NCBI GenBank assembly: GCA_039030555.1 | Contig: JBCCDY010000002.1 | Span: 310,001 to 374,000 of the forward strand | Direction of reading: 5' to 3' | Source: JBCCDY01 sp039030555 | Lineage (GTDB): Bacteria > Bacteroidota > Bacteroidia > Cytophagales > Cyclobacteriaceae | DNA length: 64,000 nt | Position numbers and translations under genes: made by a program | Notes under the pieces: generated by a model | What the model was told of the DNA's origin: nothing | The model's database searches: none | The model's input: only the letters and a program-made list of their open reading frames with translations | Part shown: in pieces, positions 37,728 to 46,914 of the stretch | How the letters are laid out: every line of letters begins with the position of its first letter | How positions within the stretch are numbered: the first letter of the stretch is position 1

Positions 37728-38012
37728 ATGAAAAACTATGTTGTTGTCCTTCTACTAGCTTTAAGCGTTTGGTCGTGTGAGGTTAAAGATCCTATGCTCA
37801 AGCCCGAACCTCATTTAGAGTTAGGACAATTAACGACTTTTTTAGGCTGTGACCCGGACCGATCGTACATCATTATCGGGTATAGAAATCAGTTAGAGAG
37901 TTCAACCGAAAAGGAGTTTAGAGGGCAGGAGTACATTGTTTTTCTTTACATCAACGATGCTCACGATATCAAACAGGGAGTTATTCATAAGAACTCTGTG
38001 ATCAAAAGGTAA
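37728..38012 (+). CDS. small lipoprotein of unknown function
   Basis: A 94-residue lipoprotein (signal MKNYVVVLLLALSVWSC, Cys17). The mature part has one further Cys (FLGCDPDRSYII) and a mixed alpha/beta pattern without a known family. An in-frame TTG at 37701 adds nine residues, but the ATG at 37728 starts the signal. It is the third gene of the DM13/barrel cluster, 45 bp after the barrel gene. Confidence 0.6.
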   Translation: MKNYVVVLLLALSVWSCEVKDPMLKPEPHLELGQLTTFLGCDPDRSYIIIGYRNQLESSTEKEFRGQEYIVFLYINDAHDIKQGVIHKNSVIKR

Positions 38013-38068
38013 AACATTACCTGATTTTTAGACTTATTTTTTTCAATTCAAATTCAAGCCATTTTAAT

Positions 38069-39121
38069 ATGACAGTCGATATTAGTTTGTTTTCCCAGAT
38101 CTGTAAAGAACCAGGAGCCCCGGGATATGAAAAGAAGATCAGGGATTTAGTCCTTAAAACTGTAGAGCCATTTTGTGACGAATTAAGTGTTGATAACATG
38201 GGTAACGTCATCGCACTTAAAAAAGGGAAAGACTCTTCAAAAAGAGTAATGGCAGCCGCTCATATGGACGAAATAGGCTTTATCGTAACACATATTGATG
38301 ATAAAGGCTTCGTAAGGTTTCAGCCCCTCGGCGGTTTTGATCCTAAGACCCTGACGGCACAACGTGTTATAGTCCATGGTAAAAAAGACCTCATTGGTGT
38401 AATGGGAACCAAACCTGTGCATGTAATGAGTCCGGAAGAGCGCCAAAAAATGCCTAAGATCAAGGATTTTTTCATTGACATGGGAATGCCAAAGGAAGAA
38501 GTAGAGCAATATATTTCTATTGGGAACCCCATCACAAGAGAGCGAGAGCTTATCGAAATGGGCGATTGTGTGAACTCAAAATCCATCGATAATCGTGTTG
38601 CTGTTTACATCCTTATCGAAACATTGAAAGAGTTAAAAGATCAGGAGATTCCATATGATTTTTACGGTGTATTCACCGTTCAGGAAGAGGTTGGGATACG
38701 AGGGGCGAATGTGGCTTCTCATACTATTAATCCAGATTTCGGCTTTGGTATCGATACCACCATTGCCTATGACTTACCAGGAGCTTCTCCTCATGAAAAA
38801 ATTACCTCTTTAGGGGAAGGTACAGCGATCAAAATCCTCGATGGTATGACGATAGCAGATTATCGTATGGTTGAGTTTATGAAACAAACCGCCGATAAAA
38901 ATGAGATCAAATGGCAACCCGAAGTACTTCCTGCTGGAGGAACGGACACCGCAGGCGTTCAAAGAATGGGAAAAAATGGAGCGATAGCAGGGGCGGTTTC
39001 TATTCCAACAAGGCATTTACATCAAGTGATTGAGATGGCCCATAAAGATGATATTATTGGAAGCATCGGATTGCTGGTAAGCTGTGTAAAAGAAATAGAT
39101 AGCTACGACTGGAGCCATTGA
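38069..39121 (+). CDS. M42-family metallo-aminopeptidase
   Basis: A 350-residue cytoplasmic aminopeptidase of the M42 (PepA/TET/FrvX) family, which forms large oligomers that trim peptides. Visible metal and catalytic residues: AAHMDEIGFIV (His ligand and the catalytic Asp), KSIDNRVAVYIL (bridging Asp), TVQEEVGIRGA (catalytic Glu pair), GIDTTIAYD (Asp ligand) and TRHLHQVIEM (C-terminal His ligand). Length is normal. No signal peptide. It stands 51 bp before the MutS-like gene. Confidence 0.94.
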   Translation: MTVDISLFSQICKEPGAPGYEKKIRDLVLKTVEPFCDELSVDNMGNVIALKKGKDSSKRVMAAAHMDEIGFIVTHIDDKGFVRFQPLGGFDPKTLTAQRVIVHGKKDLIGVMGTKPVHVMSPEERQKMPKIKDFFIDMGMPKEEVEQYISIGNPITRERELIEMGDCVNSKSIDNRVAVYILIETLKELKDQEIPYDFYGVFTVQEEVGIRGANVASHTINPDFGFGIDTTIAYDLPGASPHEKITSLGEGTAIKILDGMTIADYRMVEFMKQTADKNEIKWQPEVLPAGGTDTAGVQRMGKNGAIAGAVSIPTRHLHQVIEMAHKDDIIGSIGLLVSCVKEIDSYDWSH

Positions 39122-39172
39122 TCTTTTAGCCATTTTCTTAACTAAGAATATACATTTCGTTTTACACCTATT

Positions 39173-40957
39173 TTGAAAAAAGAATTTGAATCGCGCGCCG
39201 GGCATTTTAAGAAAACAAGTGAACAGCTATCGAGAAAACATTCTCTGATAGCTGTTTTCAGGATTTTAATTTTTGTTCTTAGTGTAATTTTTGTTTTTTA
39301 TTTCGCTAATGAAAGGGATTATGTTGCATTAGCGGTAACCGTGTTTCTGTTTCCTGTGCCTTTCGGATTCTTAGTCAATTATCACAATAAAATTGCCTAT
39401 CAACGGAATCAGGCAAAATTCATAAGCCAGATTAATGAGGAAGAGATTGTTAGGTTAGATGGAGAGCTAAAATCATTCGATGAAGGAGTCGATTTTTTTG
39501 ATAATGGCCATGCTTACACAAGCGACCTAGATGTTTTCGGCAAGAACTCCTTATTTCAACTGATCAGCAGGGCTACAACACCTTCCGGAAGAAACGTACT
39601 GGCGGAGTGGTTTAAGGCCTCCGCCGTTAAAGAAGAAATTCTGGACCGGCAGAATGCTGTCAAAGAACTTGCTCCCCAATTAGAGTGGCGACAGGGATTT
39701 CAGGCTTCCGGAATGCATCATAATAAGGATAAGAGCATAGAAAAACTTACTTCCTGGTTAGAAGAAGAGAATCAGATATCTAAACCTGGTTTCAAGCAGT
39801 CGATAGCTATAGCACTTACGGTAATTGCTTTGGGTGTGATTGTTTATTCGATCATAGCAAACATCACTTTTTCTTTTGTTTTATTAGCCCTGCTTACAAA
39901 TGGCATATTTCTGGGAAAGTACTTAAAGTACTCTAAAGAGGTATCGGAAAAAATTTCCAAGATATCGGAACTACTCGCATCCTACGTTTCCTTGATCTCC
40001 TTAATTGAAGCCTCAAATTTTCAATCGAAAAAACTGATTACCCTAAAGTCTTCTTTTGAAAATGAAGGAAAGACAGCATCCAAAGAGATTAAGAAATTAG
40101 AGAAGCTTCTTGACCATTTCGACAGAAGAGCGAACCCCTTTTACTTATTCTACAGTATTCTTTTGAACCTTGATGTCCATAGGTTGGTACAGGTTGAACA
40201 GTGGAGAATAAATAACAGAGAAAATATTCAAAAGTGGTTTGAATCTATCGGTCAGTTTGAAGTCTTATGTAGCTATGCAGCCTATAGTTATGCTAATCCA
40301 GACACTACATTTCCGGAAATAAGTGAAGATCGATTTGAGTTTTCTTCCAAAGATTTGGGACACCCTCTTATTCAGTCAGAAAAAAGGGTAAAGAACGACT
40401 TCGAGATTAAGGGTGAAGGAACCATCACTTTGATCACAGGGTCGAATATGTCTGGGAAAAGTACTTTTTTAAGAACAGTCGGGGTAAACATGGTATTAGC
40501 ATCATCAGGAGCAACGGTCTCTGCCAAATCAGTGAAAACTTCTGTGGTTCAACTTTTTACGGGAATGAGATCAGCTGACGATCTTGATGAAGGAATTTCT
40601 TCTTTTTATGCTGAATTAAAGAGAATACAGCAATTACTAAAGCTGGTTGAAGATTCTGAAATACCAGTCATGTTTATGCTGGACGAGATACTTAAAGGGA
40701 CAAACTCAAAAGACAGACATAAAGGAGCTGAAGCTTTAGTGAGACAGCTTTCCAAAACACAATCATTTGGCTTCGTATCAACGCACGATCTGGAGCTTGC
40801 CAAGCTCGCAAAAGAGCTGGATACGGTAAAGAATAAGAGTTTCAATAGTTCGATTAAAGATGATGAAATCATATTCGACTATAAAATAACAGAAGGCGCC
40901 TGCCATTCTTTCAATGCCAGCGAATTAATGAAGAAAATAGGAATTAAGATTCAATAA
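39173..40957 (+). CDS. membrane-anchored MutS-like ATPase
   Basis: A 594-residue protein with a C-terminal MutS ATPase domain: Walker A GSNMSGKST at about residue 423, signature ISSFYAELKRI, Walker B FMLDEILKGTN at about 502, and FVSTHDLELAKLAKEL. It lacks the N-terminal mismatch-recognition domains. Instead it has two hydrophobic hairpins, at about residues 24-62 and 205-245, which should insert in the inner membrane. This Bacteroidota MutS subtype has no proven role. The start is TTG, the only reasonable choice as the next in-frame ATG is far inside. The UDG-fold gene follows 9 bp later. Confidence 0.9.
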   Translation: MKKEFESRAGHFKKTSEQLSRKHSLIAVFRILIFVLSVIFVFYFANERDYVALAVTVFLFPVPFGFLVNYHNKIAYQRNQAKFISQINEEEIVRLDGELKSFDEGVDFFDNGHAYTSDLDVFGKNSLFQLISRATTPSGRNVLAEWFKASAVKEEILDRQNAVKELAPQLEWRQGFQASGMHHNKDKSIEKLTSWLEEENQISKPGFKQSIAIALTVIALGVIVYSIIANITFSFVLLALLTNGIFLGKYLKYSKEVSEKISKISELLASYVSLISLIEASNFQSKKLITLKSSFENEGKTASKEIKKLEKLLDHFDRRANPFYLFYSILLNLDVHRLVQVEQWRINNRENIQKWFESIGQFEVLCSYAAYSYANPDTTFPEISEDRFEFSSKDLGHPLIQSEKRVKNDFEIKGEGTITLITGSNMSGKSTFLRTVGVNMVLASSGATVSAKSVKTSVVQLFTGMRSADDLDEGISSFYAELKRIQQLLKLVEDSEIPVMFMLDEILKGTNSKDRHKGAEALVRQLSKTQSFGFVSTHDLELAKLAKELDTVKNKSFNSSIKDDEIIFDYKITEGACHSFNASELMKKIGIKIQ

Positions 40958-40966
40958 GTCAGGTTT

Positions 40967-41542
40967 ATGAAAGACTTGCTGAAGGAAATAAGGGCATGCG
41001 AAATCTGTAAGACACATTTGCCCAATAAACCGAATCCTATTGTTGCTGTTCATCAAAACAGTAAGATCGCCATAATCGGTCAGGCACCAGGTAGAATTGT
41101 AGATGAAACCGGAATTCCATGGGATGATAAAAGTGGTGAGCGATTAAGAACATGGATGGGGATTGATAAAACCGCTTTTTATAATGAAGAATTAATCGCT
41201 TTAATCCCTATGGGATTTTGTTATCCCGGAAAAGGAAAATCAGGAGATTTACCACCCAGGAAAGAATGTGCTCCCCAATGGCATGGGCAGTTATTCAATC
41301 AAATGAAAAAGTTAGAGCTGATTATTTTAATTGGCTCTTACTCCCAAAACTACTACTATTTCAAAGAGTCCAATCGTCCGACTTTAACAGAAATTGTTAA
41401 AAATTTCAGGGAGTATCTTCCTAAATACTTTATGCTTCCACATCCTTCACCGAGAAACAATATATGGTTGAAGAAGAACCCTTGGTTTGAGGAAGATCTG
41501 CTTCCTGTTTTTAGGGAGAAGGTTTCAGAATACTTGAGGTAA
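40967..41542 (+). CDS. uracil-DNA-glycosylase-superfamily protein
   Basis: A 191-residue UDG-fold protein. Motif 1 is GQAPGRIVDETGIPWDD and the distal motif is HPSPRN, as in the compact family with an N-terminal CxxC (ACEICKTHLP) and a later Cys in PPRKECAPQWH. These cysteines may hold an iron-sulfur cluster. Uracil excision itself is not certain for this family. It is separated by 9 bp from the membrane MutS-like gene, so the two are probably an operon, suggesting a DNA-processing role. Confidence 0.88.
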   Translation: MKDLLKEIRACEICKTHLPNKPNPIVAVHQNSKIAIIGQAPGRIVDETGIPWDDKSGERLRTWMGIDKTAFYNEELIALIPMGFCYPGKGKSGDLPPRKECAPQWHGQLFNQMKKLELIILIGSYSQNYYYFKESNRPTLTEIVKNFREYLPKYFMLPHPSPRNNIWLKKNPWFEEDLLPVFREKVSEYLR

Positions 41543-41608
41543 GGCCTCTTCTCATTAAACTTTTTTTCGATCCCTACGCAACTTAATTTTTATTGTATTA
41601 CGTATAAT

Positions 41609-41857
41609 ATGAACACGAAACTGACTTTAAGTCTAGAGCAAAATGTTATTGAACAGGCGAAAAGATATGCAAAACAGGAGGGAGAGAGCCTTTCGGAGAT
41701 TGTAGAGAATTACCTGAAAGTTCTGACCAGGGAAAAACAGTATAAAAGAATAGTCAATAATCCTGTGGTGAACTCACTTAAGGGTTCTTTTAAAACTCCC
41801 GACATTTTTAACTATAAAGAAGAGTTATCAAAAGCTTTGTCTGATAAATACGAATAG
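41609..41857 (+). CDS. DUF6364-family antitoxin
   Basis: An 82-residue ribbon-helix-helix antitoxin. It starts MNTKLTLSLEQNVIEQAKRYA, the DNA-binding strand and first helix, then ESLSEIVENYLKVL. The C-terminal part (FKTPDIFNYKEELSKALSDKYE) is the usual toxin-binding tail. It should bind its own promoter and neutralise the PIN toxin encoded 1 bp downstream. That toxin is frameshifted, so only the antitoxin is clearly intact. Confidence 0.85.
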   Translation: MNTKLTLSLEQNVIEQAKRYAKQEGESLSEIVENYLKVLTREKQYKRIVNNPVVNSLKGSFKTPDIFNYKEELSKALSDKYE

Positions 41858-41858
41858 T

Positions 41859-42297
41859 TTGTATAAATTATTACTGGATTCTGACGTCGTACTGGATGTT
41901 TTTTTTCGACAGAAAACCATATTCAGACTTCTCAGAGGAAATTCTTAGTCAATGCGAATCGGGAATGATTGCTGGCTTTCTCACTCCTGTAATTTTCAGT
42001 AATATGTATTACATCCTTAGAAGAATAGCAGCGCATTCAAAGGTTATTGAAAAGCTTAAGCAACTACTTTTGATTACTGATATCCTGAAAATGGATAAGT
42101 CCACCGTGATCCATGCGTTGAATTCAAAATTCAATGATTTTGAAGATGCTTTACAAAATTATTCAACGGTATCGAATAAGGAAATAGATGTAATCCTCAC
42201 AAGAAACCTGAAGGATTACAAGCACAGTGAGCTTTCCATAATGACACCTGAGACTTTCTTGAAAATGCAAAGTATTAAAAGAGATAGGGGCAAATAG
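41859..42297 (+). pseudogene. PIN-domain toxin (VapC-like), frameshifted in a T8 run
   Basis: A PIN-domain ribonuclease toxin with one extra base. From TTG at 41859 the frame reads LYKLLLDSDVVLDVFF, the canonical N-terminus with the first catalytic Asp. The rest of the domain (FDRKPYSDFSEEIL to DFEDALQNY and TRNLKDYK) lies in the +1 frame from 41896. The junction is the T8 run around 41898-41905; seven Ts would make one 145-codon gene. All other acidic residues are intact. Using ATG 41896 alone loses the first catalytic Asp. It is either a pseudogene, a homopolymer error, or a gene needing slippage. Confidence 0.85.
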
Positions 42298-42300
42298 AGG

Positions 42301-42338
42301 TATCTTTTTATTGACTTGTCCAAGTCAATAAAAAGATA
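42301..42338. terminator. bidirectional terminator
   Basis: A 17-bp perfect stem (42301-42317 with 42322-42338, containing TTTTTATTGACTT) around GTCC. A and T runs lie on both sides, so it can end transcription of the PIN gene (+) and fluC (-). Confidence 0.85.
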
Positions 42339-42348
42339 ATGAAAAAAC

Positions 42349-42714
42349 TTATTTCATCATCCAATACCCCAAATAAGCCATCAAAACACCGATGATGAGA
42401 CTGCCCAAAATATAAAGTGCAAGGAGCAGATAAGATCCATCTCTAAATAAAGTCAGGTTTTCGAAAGCAAAAGCTGAGAATGTGGTAAAACCACCGCAGA
42501 AACCAGTAGCCAGAAATATTTTCGTTTCGGTACTTATAGCAGATTTAAAGGAAAGTCCGAAAACGATTCCAATGATGAGACTACCAATAATGTTCACAAG
42601 GAGTGTTCCTGTAAATACAGGTAGCGTAAAATGCTTTTGAACAAACTGGTAAACCAGATATCTGGCAGATGTACCGAGGAACCCGCCTAAACCTACCAGT
42701 AAAACCATCTTCAT
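42349..42714 (-). CDS. crcB: fluoride exporter CrcB/FluC
   Basis: A 121-residue, four-helix dual-topology fluoride channel. It carries GGFLGTSARY in helix 1, GTLLVNIIGSLIIG in helix 2 and the pore signature GFCGGFTTFSAF in helix 3. As a single gene it should form homodimers. I looked for a fluoride riboswitch upstream and saw none. It ends at the bidirectional terminator shared with the PIN gene. Confidence 0.95.
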   Translation of the reverse strand: MKMVLLVGLGGFLGTSARYLVYQFVQKHFTLPVFTGTLLVNIIGSLIIGIVFGLSFKSAISTETKIFLATGFCGGFTTFSAFAFENLTLFRDGSYLLLALYILGSLIIGVLMAYLGYWMMK

Positions 42715-42884
42715 TTTTCGCTTTTCTTTATTTGAGTATATTTCTTGATTAATAATGTATGCTGAAAATAGATTAAAAGCGTCATTCCAGAATTTTTCTT
42801 TTCAAATTTTATGAAAAAGAAAAATATCAGGAATCTCATTAACAAACTAATTAGGTTCAATATCCAGATTTACGTATTTCCAAA

Positions 42885-45695
42885 ATGATCAACATTACTA
42901 AGTATCTAACCCTACTTTTAATTTTCATATCACAAATTGTTCAGGCACAGCCCGATAAATCATCACCAGATGAAATCCAGTCAGCCGTTGAAAACCGTGA
43001 GCAACTCAGGGAGAATTCAATCTTTAAAAATTATAAAGTCAGAAATATTGGCCCTGTGGTTCAAGGTGGTCGCATTGTTGATATTGCTGTGAATCCGGAG
43101 GATCAACACGAATATTATACTGCTTACGCTTCCGGAGGGCTCTATAAAACAACTAATAATGGAGTCACTTTTGAACCGATCTTCGATAACAATGGTATCC
43201 TTACGATAGGAGACATTGCTATGGCTCCTTCAAATCCCAGTATCTTATACCTTGGGACCGGGGAAAACAACAGTAGTCGTTCCAGTTATGCTGGCTCAGG
43301 TATCTACAAAAGTATTGATGGAGGCGAAAACTGGACCTTCGCAGGGTTGGATGGCGTACAGCATACTTCACGAATTTTAGTTCATCCCGATAACCCGGAT
43401 GTTGTATGGCTGGCTTCCATCGGCAACCTTTATTCCAAAGATGAACATCGGGGAGTTTACAAATCGAATGATGGAGGTAGAAACTGGGAAAAGACACTTT
43501 ATATTAGTGATAGCGTTGGGATCATTGATCTTGTTTTACATCCTGAAAATCCCAACCAATTATTGGCATCGGCCTGGGAGCGTAGCAGAAGTGCGTGGAA
43601 TTTCAAAGGTAATGGCCCTGGGTCTGCGATTTATAAATCAGAAGATGGTGGAAACACCTGGGTAAAGTCGATAAGTGGTTTTGCTACCGGAGAAAATGTT
43701 GGTCGGATTGGATTGGATATTTCAGAATCTGCCCCGAACGTAGTTTATGCCCTCCTGGATAATCAAACAGAAACCAAAGAGGAAAAGGAAAAGCCTAAGG
43801 ATGGCAAGTTTCAGTTGGGTGATTTTGTGGAAATGAGTAAAGATGATTTCCTGAAGTTAGAAGATGAGAAACTCAGTGAATTTTTGAAAGGCAATTCCTA
43901 TCCTGAAAAATATACCGTCGAGCGCGTAAAAGAAGACATTAGAAATGGAGTTTATAAGCCTAAAGCTTTAACCGAATATTTTGGGGATGCCAATCGTGCC
44001 CTGTTCGATACTAAAGTGACCGGAGCTGAGCTTTATCGTTCCGAAGATTTCGGAGGAAATTGGACTAAAGTCAATAGTTATAATCTGGATGGAGTTTTCT
44101 TTACTTATGGATATTACTTCGGACAGGTTCGGGTTGATCCTAACGATGAAAATAAGCTTTACATCTTCGGTGTTCCATTGCTAAAATCTTCGGATGGAGG
44201 AAAAACGTTTGCCAGGATAGATACCTTGGGTGATGTACATGTCGATCACCACGATCTGTGGATTAATCCTGAAAATTCGAACCATTTGGTTTTAGGAAAT
44301 GATGGTGGGTTGTATACCAGTTACGATGAGGGGGCAAACTGGCGACACATCAATAACACCTCCGTTGGCCAGTTTTATACCGTCAATGTCGATATGGAGA
44401 AACCTTACAACGTTTACGGTGGATTGCAGGATAATGGTGTGTTAACGGGTTCTTCTAAATCAATCCCCAATCGAACGAAAAAATGGGAACGTGTATTTGG
44501 AGGAGATGGAATGTTTGTTTCAGCCGACCCCAAAAATAGTGACCTGGTGTATACAGGTTATCAGTTCGGAAATTATTATCGTATAGATCGTGATAGTGGA
44601 AAGCGTAAAAGGATTACCCCTCAACATGATATTGGAGCAAAAAGATTACGATTTAACTGGAGAACGCCTGTCATCTTAAGCTCACACAATGCCGACATTG
44701 TCTACTTTGCTTCACAATATGTACATAGAAGTTTAGATATGGGGGATACCTGGGAAACCATTAGCCCTGATCTGACATATGATAAGCCGCAAGGTAATGT
44801 GCCTTATTCAACAATTGTTTCACTGGTAGAATCGAAACTGAAGTTTGGATATCTGTATGCCGGAACAGACGATGGTAGGGTATGGGTACTGAAAGGTGCC
44901 GGATCAGAATGGAAAGAGATTACCGAAGGCCTTCCGCAAGGTCAGTGGGTTTCTAGTATTCACCCATCCGTCCACGATGAAGCTACAGTTTATGTGTCTT
45001 TAACCGGCTACCGATTTGATGATTTTGGGACTTATATCTACAAAAGCGATGACTATGGGAAAACCTGGAAAGATATCAGTTCGAACGTCTCCCATGAGGC
45101 AGTTAATGTAATTCTTCAAGATCCTGTTGAACCTGAATTATTATATCTCGGAACAGATCATGGAACCTATATAAGTTTGAATGATGGAGAATCATGGGAA
45201 ATGCTAAATGAGATTCCCAATGTTGCTTCCTATGACATGATCGTACATCCAAGGGAGAATGAACTGGTAGTCGGAACGCACGGTAGAAGCATTTACATTA
45301 CAGATATTAAGCCTTTACAAAAGTTAGTGTCTGAAGGTTTGAATCAACCAATTACAGTTTTCGAAACTGTTAAGATCAAGCATGCGGATAATTGGGGAGA
45401 GAAACGATTTCCTTATTTAAAAGCAAACGAGCCAAAGTCATCTATACTCTACTATATACCGTCTAAATTGAGCCAAGTCTCTGTGGAGGTAAAAGATGAA
45501 AAGGGAAAAGTAATTAGAGAAGAGACGACCTATCCGAAATCAAAAGGCTTCAACTACTATTCCTGGGACTTGAAAATGGAAGAGAAGAAAGGAAAGAAGA
45601 AGACAGGCAATCTCAATTATGTAGATAAAGGCGAATATGAAATTATCCTGAAAACAGGAGCTGATTCGAGTTCAACTAAAGTTGTTGTAGATTGA
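42885..45695 (+). CDS. VPS10/sortilin-like BNR-repeat protein
   Basis: A 936-residue exported protein, signal peptide ending VQAQ. It consists of repeated Asp-box (BNR) blades: SIDGGENWTF, SNDGGRNWEK, SEDGGNTWVK, SSDGGKTFAR, SYDEGANWRH, SLDMGDTWET, KSDDYGKTWK and others, forming one or two large beta-propellers. The C-terminal about 120 residues have an Ig/FlgD-like look (VEVKDEKGKVIREETTYP). Often annotated as glycosyl hydrolase, but no sialidase-type catalytic set is evident. A carbohydrate- or protein-binding role is more cautious. Confidence 0.9.
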   Translation: MINITKYLTLLLIFISQIVQAQPDKSSPDEIQSAVENREQLRENSIFKNYKVRNIGPVVQGGRIVDIAVNPEDQHEYYTAYASGGLYKTTNNGVTFEPIFDNNGILTIGDIAMAPSNPSILYLGTGENNSSRSSYAGSGIYKSIDGGENWTFAGLDGVQHTSRILVHPDNPDVVWLASIGNLYSKDEHRGVYKSNDGGRNWEKTLYISDSVGIIDLVLHPENPNQLLASAWERSRSAWNFKGNGPGSAIYKSEDGGNTWVKSISGFATGENVGRIGLDISESAPNVVYALLDNQTETKEEKEKPKDGKFQLGDFVEMSKDDFLKLEDEKLSEFLKGNSYPEKYTVERVKEDIRNGVYKPKALTEYFGDANRALFDTKVTGAELYRSEDFGGNWTKVNSYNLDGVFFTYGYYFGQVRVDPNDENKLYIFGVPLLKSSDGGKTFARIDTLGDVHVDHHDLWINPENSNHLVLGNDGGLYTSYDEGANWRHINNTSVGQFYTVNVDMEKPYNVYGGLQDNGVLTGSSKSIPNRTKKWERVFGGDGMFVSADPKNSDLVYTGYQFGNYYRIDRDSGKRKRITPQHDIGAKRLRFNWRTPVILSSHNADIVYFASQYVHRSLDMGDTWETISPDLTYDKPQGNVPYSTIVSLVESKLKFGYLYAGTDDGRVWVLKGAGSEWKEITEGLPQGQWVSSIHPSVHDEATVYVSLTGYRFDDFGTYIYKSDDYGKTWKDISSNVSHEAVNVILQDPVEPELLYLGTDHGTYISLNDGESWEMLNEIPNVASYDMIVHPRENELVVGTHGRSIYITDIKPLQKLVSEGLNQPITVFETVKIKHADNWGEKRFPYLKANEPKSSILYYIPSKLSQVSVEVKDEKGKVIREETTYPKSKGFNYYSWDLKMEEKKGKKKTGNLNYVDKGEYEIILKTGADSSSTKVVVD

Positions 45696-45772
45696 TAACC
45701 CCTAGTTAGAACGTCATTATCCAACTTGATCGGAGTCCGGTGGGTAATCTCAATAATAAATCGTAACAAAGT

Positions 45773-46834
45773 ATGATTATGAAAAATCTGATAATTATCC
45801 TTTCCATTAGTTTTGTTTTGACAAGCTGTTCTCAAAAGGAACAGCAATCAGAAAATGAGGTTGAAAGTAAAATTCCTGATAACTATCTGGACTACTCAGG
45901 TACAGACGTCGAGTTTACTGGTGGTGTAAAAATGATCCCTATCCAGACACCGAAAGGTGAATTCAACGTCTGGACGAAAAGAGTTGGGAATAACCCAAAA
46001 ATTAAGGTTCTTCTGCTCCATGGAGGTCCAGGCATGACGCACGAACTCTACGAGTGCTTTGATAGCTATTTCCCAAAAGAAGGTATTGAATACTACTACT
46101 ACGATCAACTTGGGTCACATTACAGTGATAAGCCTAGTGATACTTCACTTTGGGAAACCTCGCGCTTTGTCGAAGAAGTAGAGCAAGTCAGAAAAGCTTT
46201 GGGATTGAATAAGGACAATTTCTACCTGGTCGGACAGTCCTGGGGAGGAATTCTTGCTTTGGAATATGCGCTCAAATACCAGGATAACCTAAAGGGCTTG
46301 GTGATTTCTAATATGGTTTCCAGTATTCCCGAATACGAAAAGTATGCAGAAGAAGTACTTGGGCCTCAGCTTGACCCTGAGGTGCTTAAAGAGATAAAGG
46401 AGATAGAAGCCAACAAAGATTTTTCAAATCCACGTTACGAAGAGCTTCTGTTTAATAATTACTACACGAAGCATATTCTGAGAATGCCGGTTGAGAAATG
46501 GCCCGATCCCATTAAAAGATGCTTGAACCACGTAAACCCCGAAGTTTATGTGTACATGCAAGGACCAAGTGAATTTGGAGTTACGCCTGAAGCAACACTC
46601 AAGAACTGGGATAGAAGCAAAGACTTACCGAAAATCACCGTACCAACTCTGACCATAGGAGCCCAGTTCGATACGATGGATCCTGAGCATATGAAATGGA
46701 TGTCAACCCAGGTTCAGAACGGGAGATACCTACATTGTCCAAACGGAAGCCATCTTTCCCAATTTGATGATCAAAAGAATTTCTTCAATGGCTTGATTGC
46801 ATTTATTAGAGATGTGGATGGAGAGAAGTTTTAA
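45773..46834 (+). CDS. proline iminopeptidase-like alpha/beta hydrolase, lipoprotein
   Basis: A 353-residue S33-family hydrolase with a lipoprotein signal (VLTSC). LLLHGGPGMTHE is the proline-iminopeptidase oxyanion loop; the nucleophile elbow is VGQSWGGIL, the acid is in GAQFDTMDPEHM and the base in GSHLSQFD. It probably releases N-terminal proline from peptides in the periplasm, though related enzymes cleave other amides. It stands between the BNR protein and the FISUMP protein, probably with its own promoter. Confidence 0.9.
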   Translation: MIMKNLIIILSISFVLTSCSQKEQQSENEVESKIPDNYLDYSGTDVEFTGGVKMIPIQTPKGEFNVWTKRVGNNPKIKVLLLHGGPGMTHELYECFDSYFPKEGIEYYYYDQLGSHYSDKPSDTSLWETSRFVEEVEQVRKALGLNKDNFYLVGQSWGGILALEYALKYQDNLKGLVISNMVSSIPEYEKYAEEVLGPQLDPEVLKEIKEIEANKDFSNPRYEELLFNNYYTKHILRMPVEKWPDPIKRCLNHVNPEVYVYMQGPSEFGVTPEATLKNWDRSKDLPKITVPTLTIGAQFDTMDPEHMKWMSTQVQNGRYLHCPNGSHLSQFDDQKNFFNGLIAFIRDVDGEKF

Positions 46835-46914
46835 TTGAACTAATCTAATTTTAGTGAGGGGTCCATGTAGCGGTCTTGGTCTATACTAGCAGACTTCTCA
46901 AAAAGACGCAACCA

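Noticed and set aside
42715..42884. Fluoride riboswitch in front of crcB
   Set aside because: The conserved pseudoknot sequence elements are not present.
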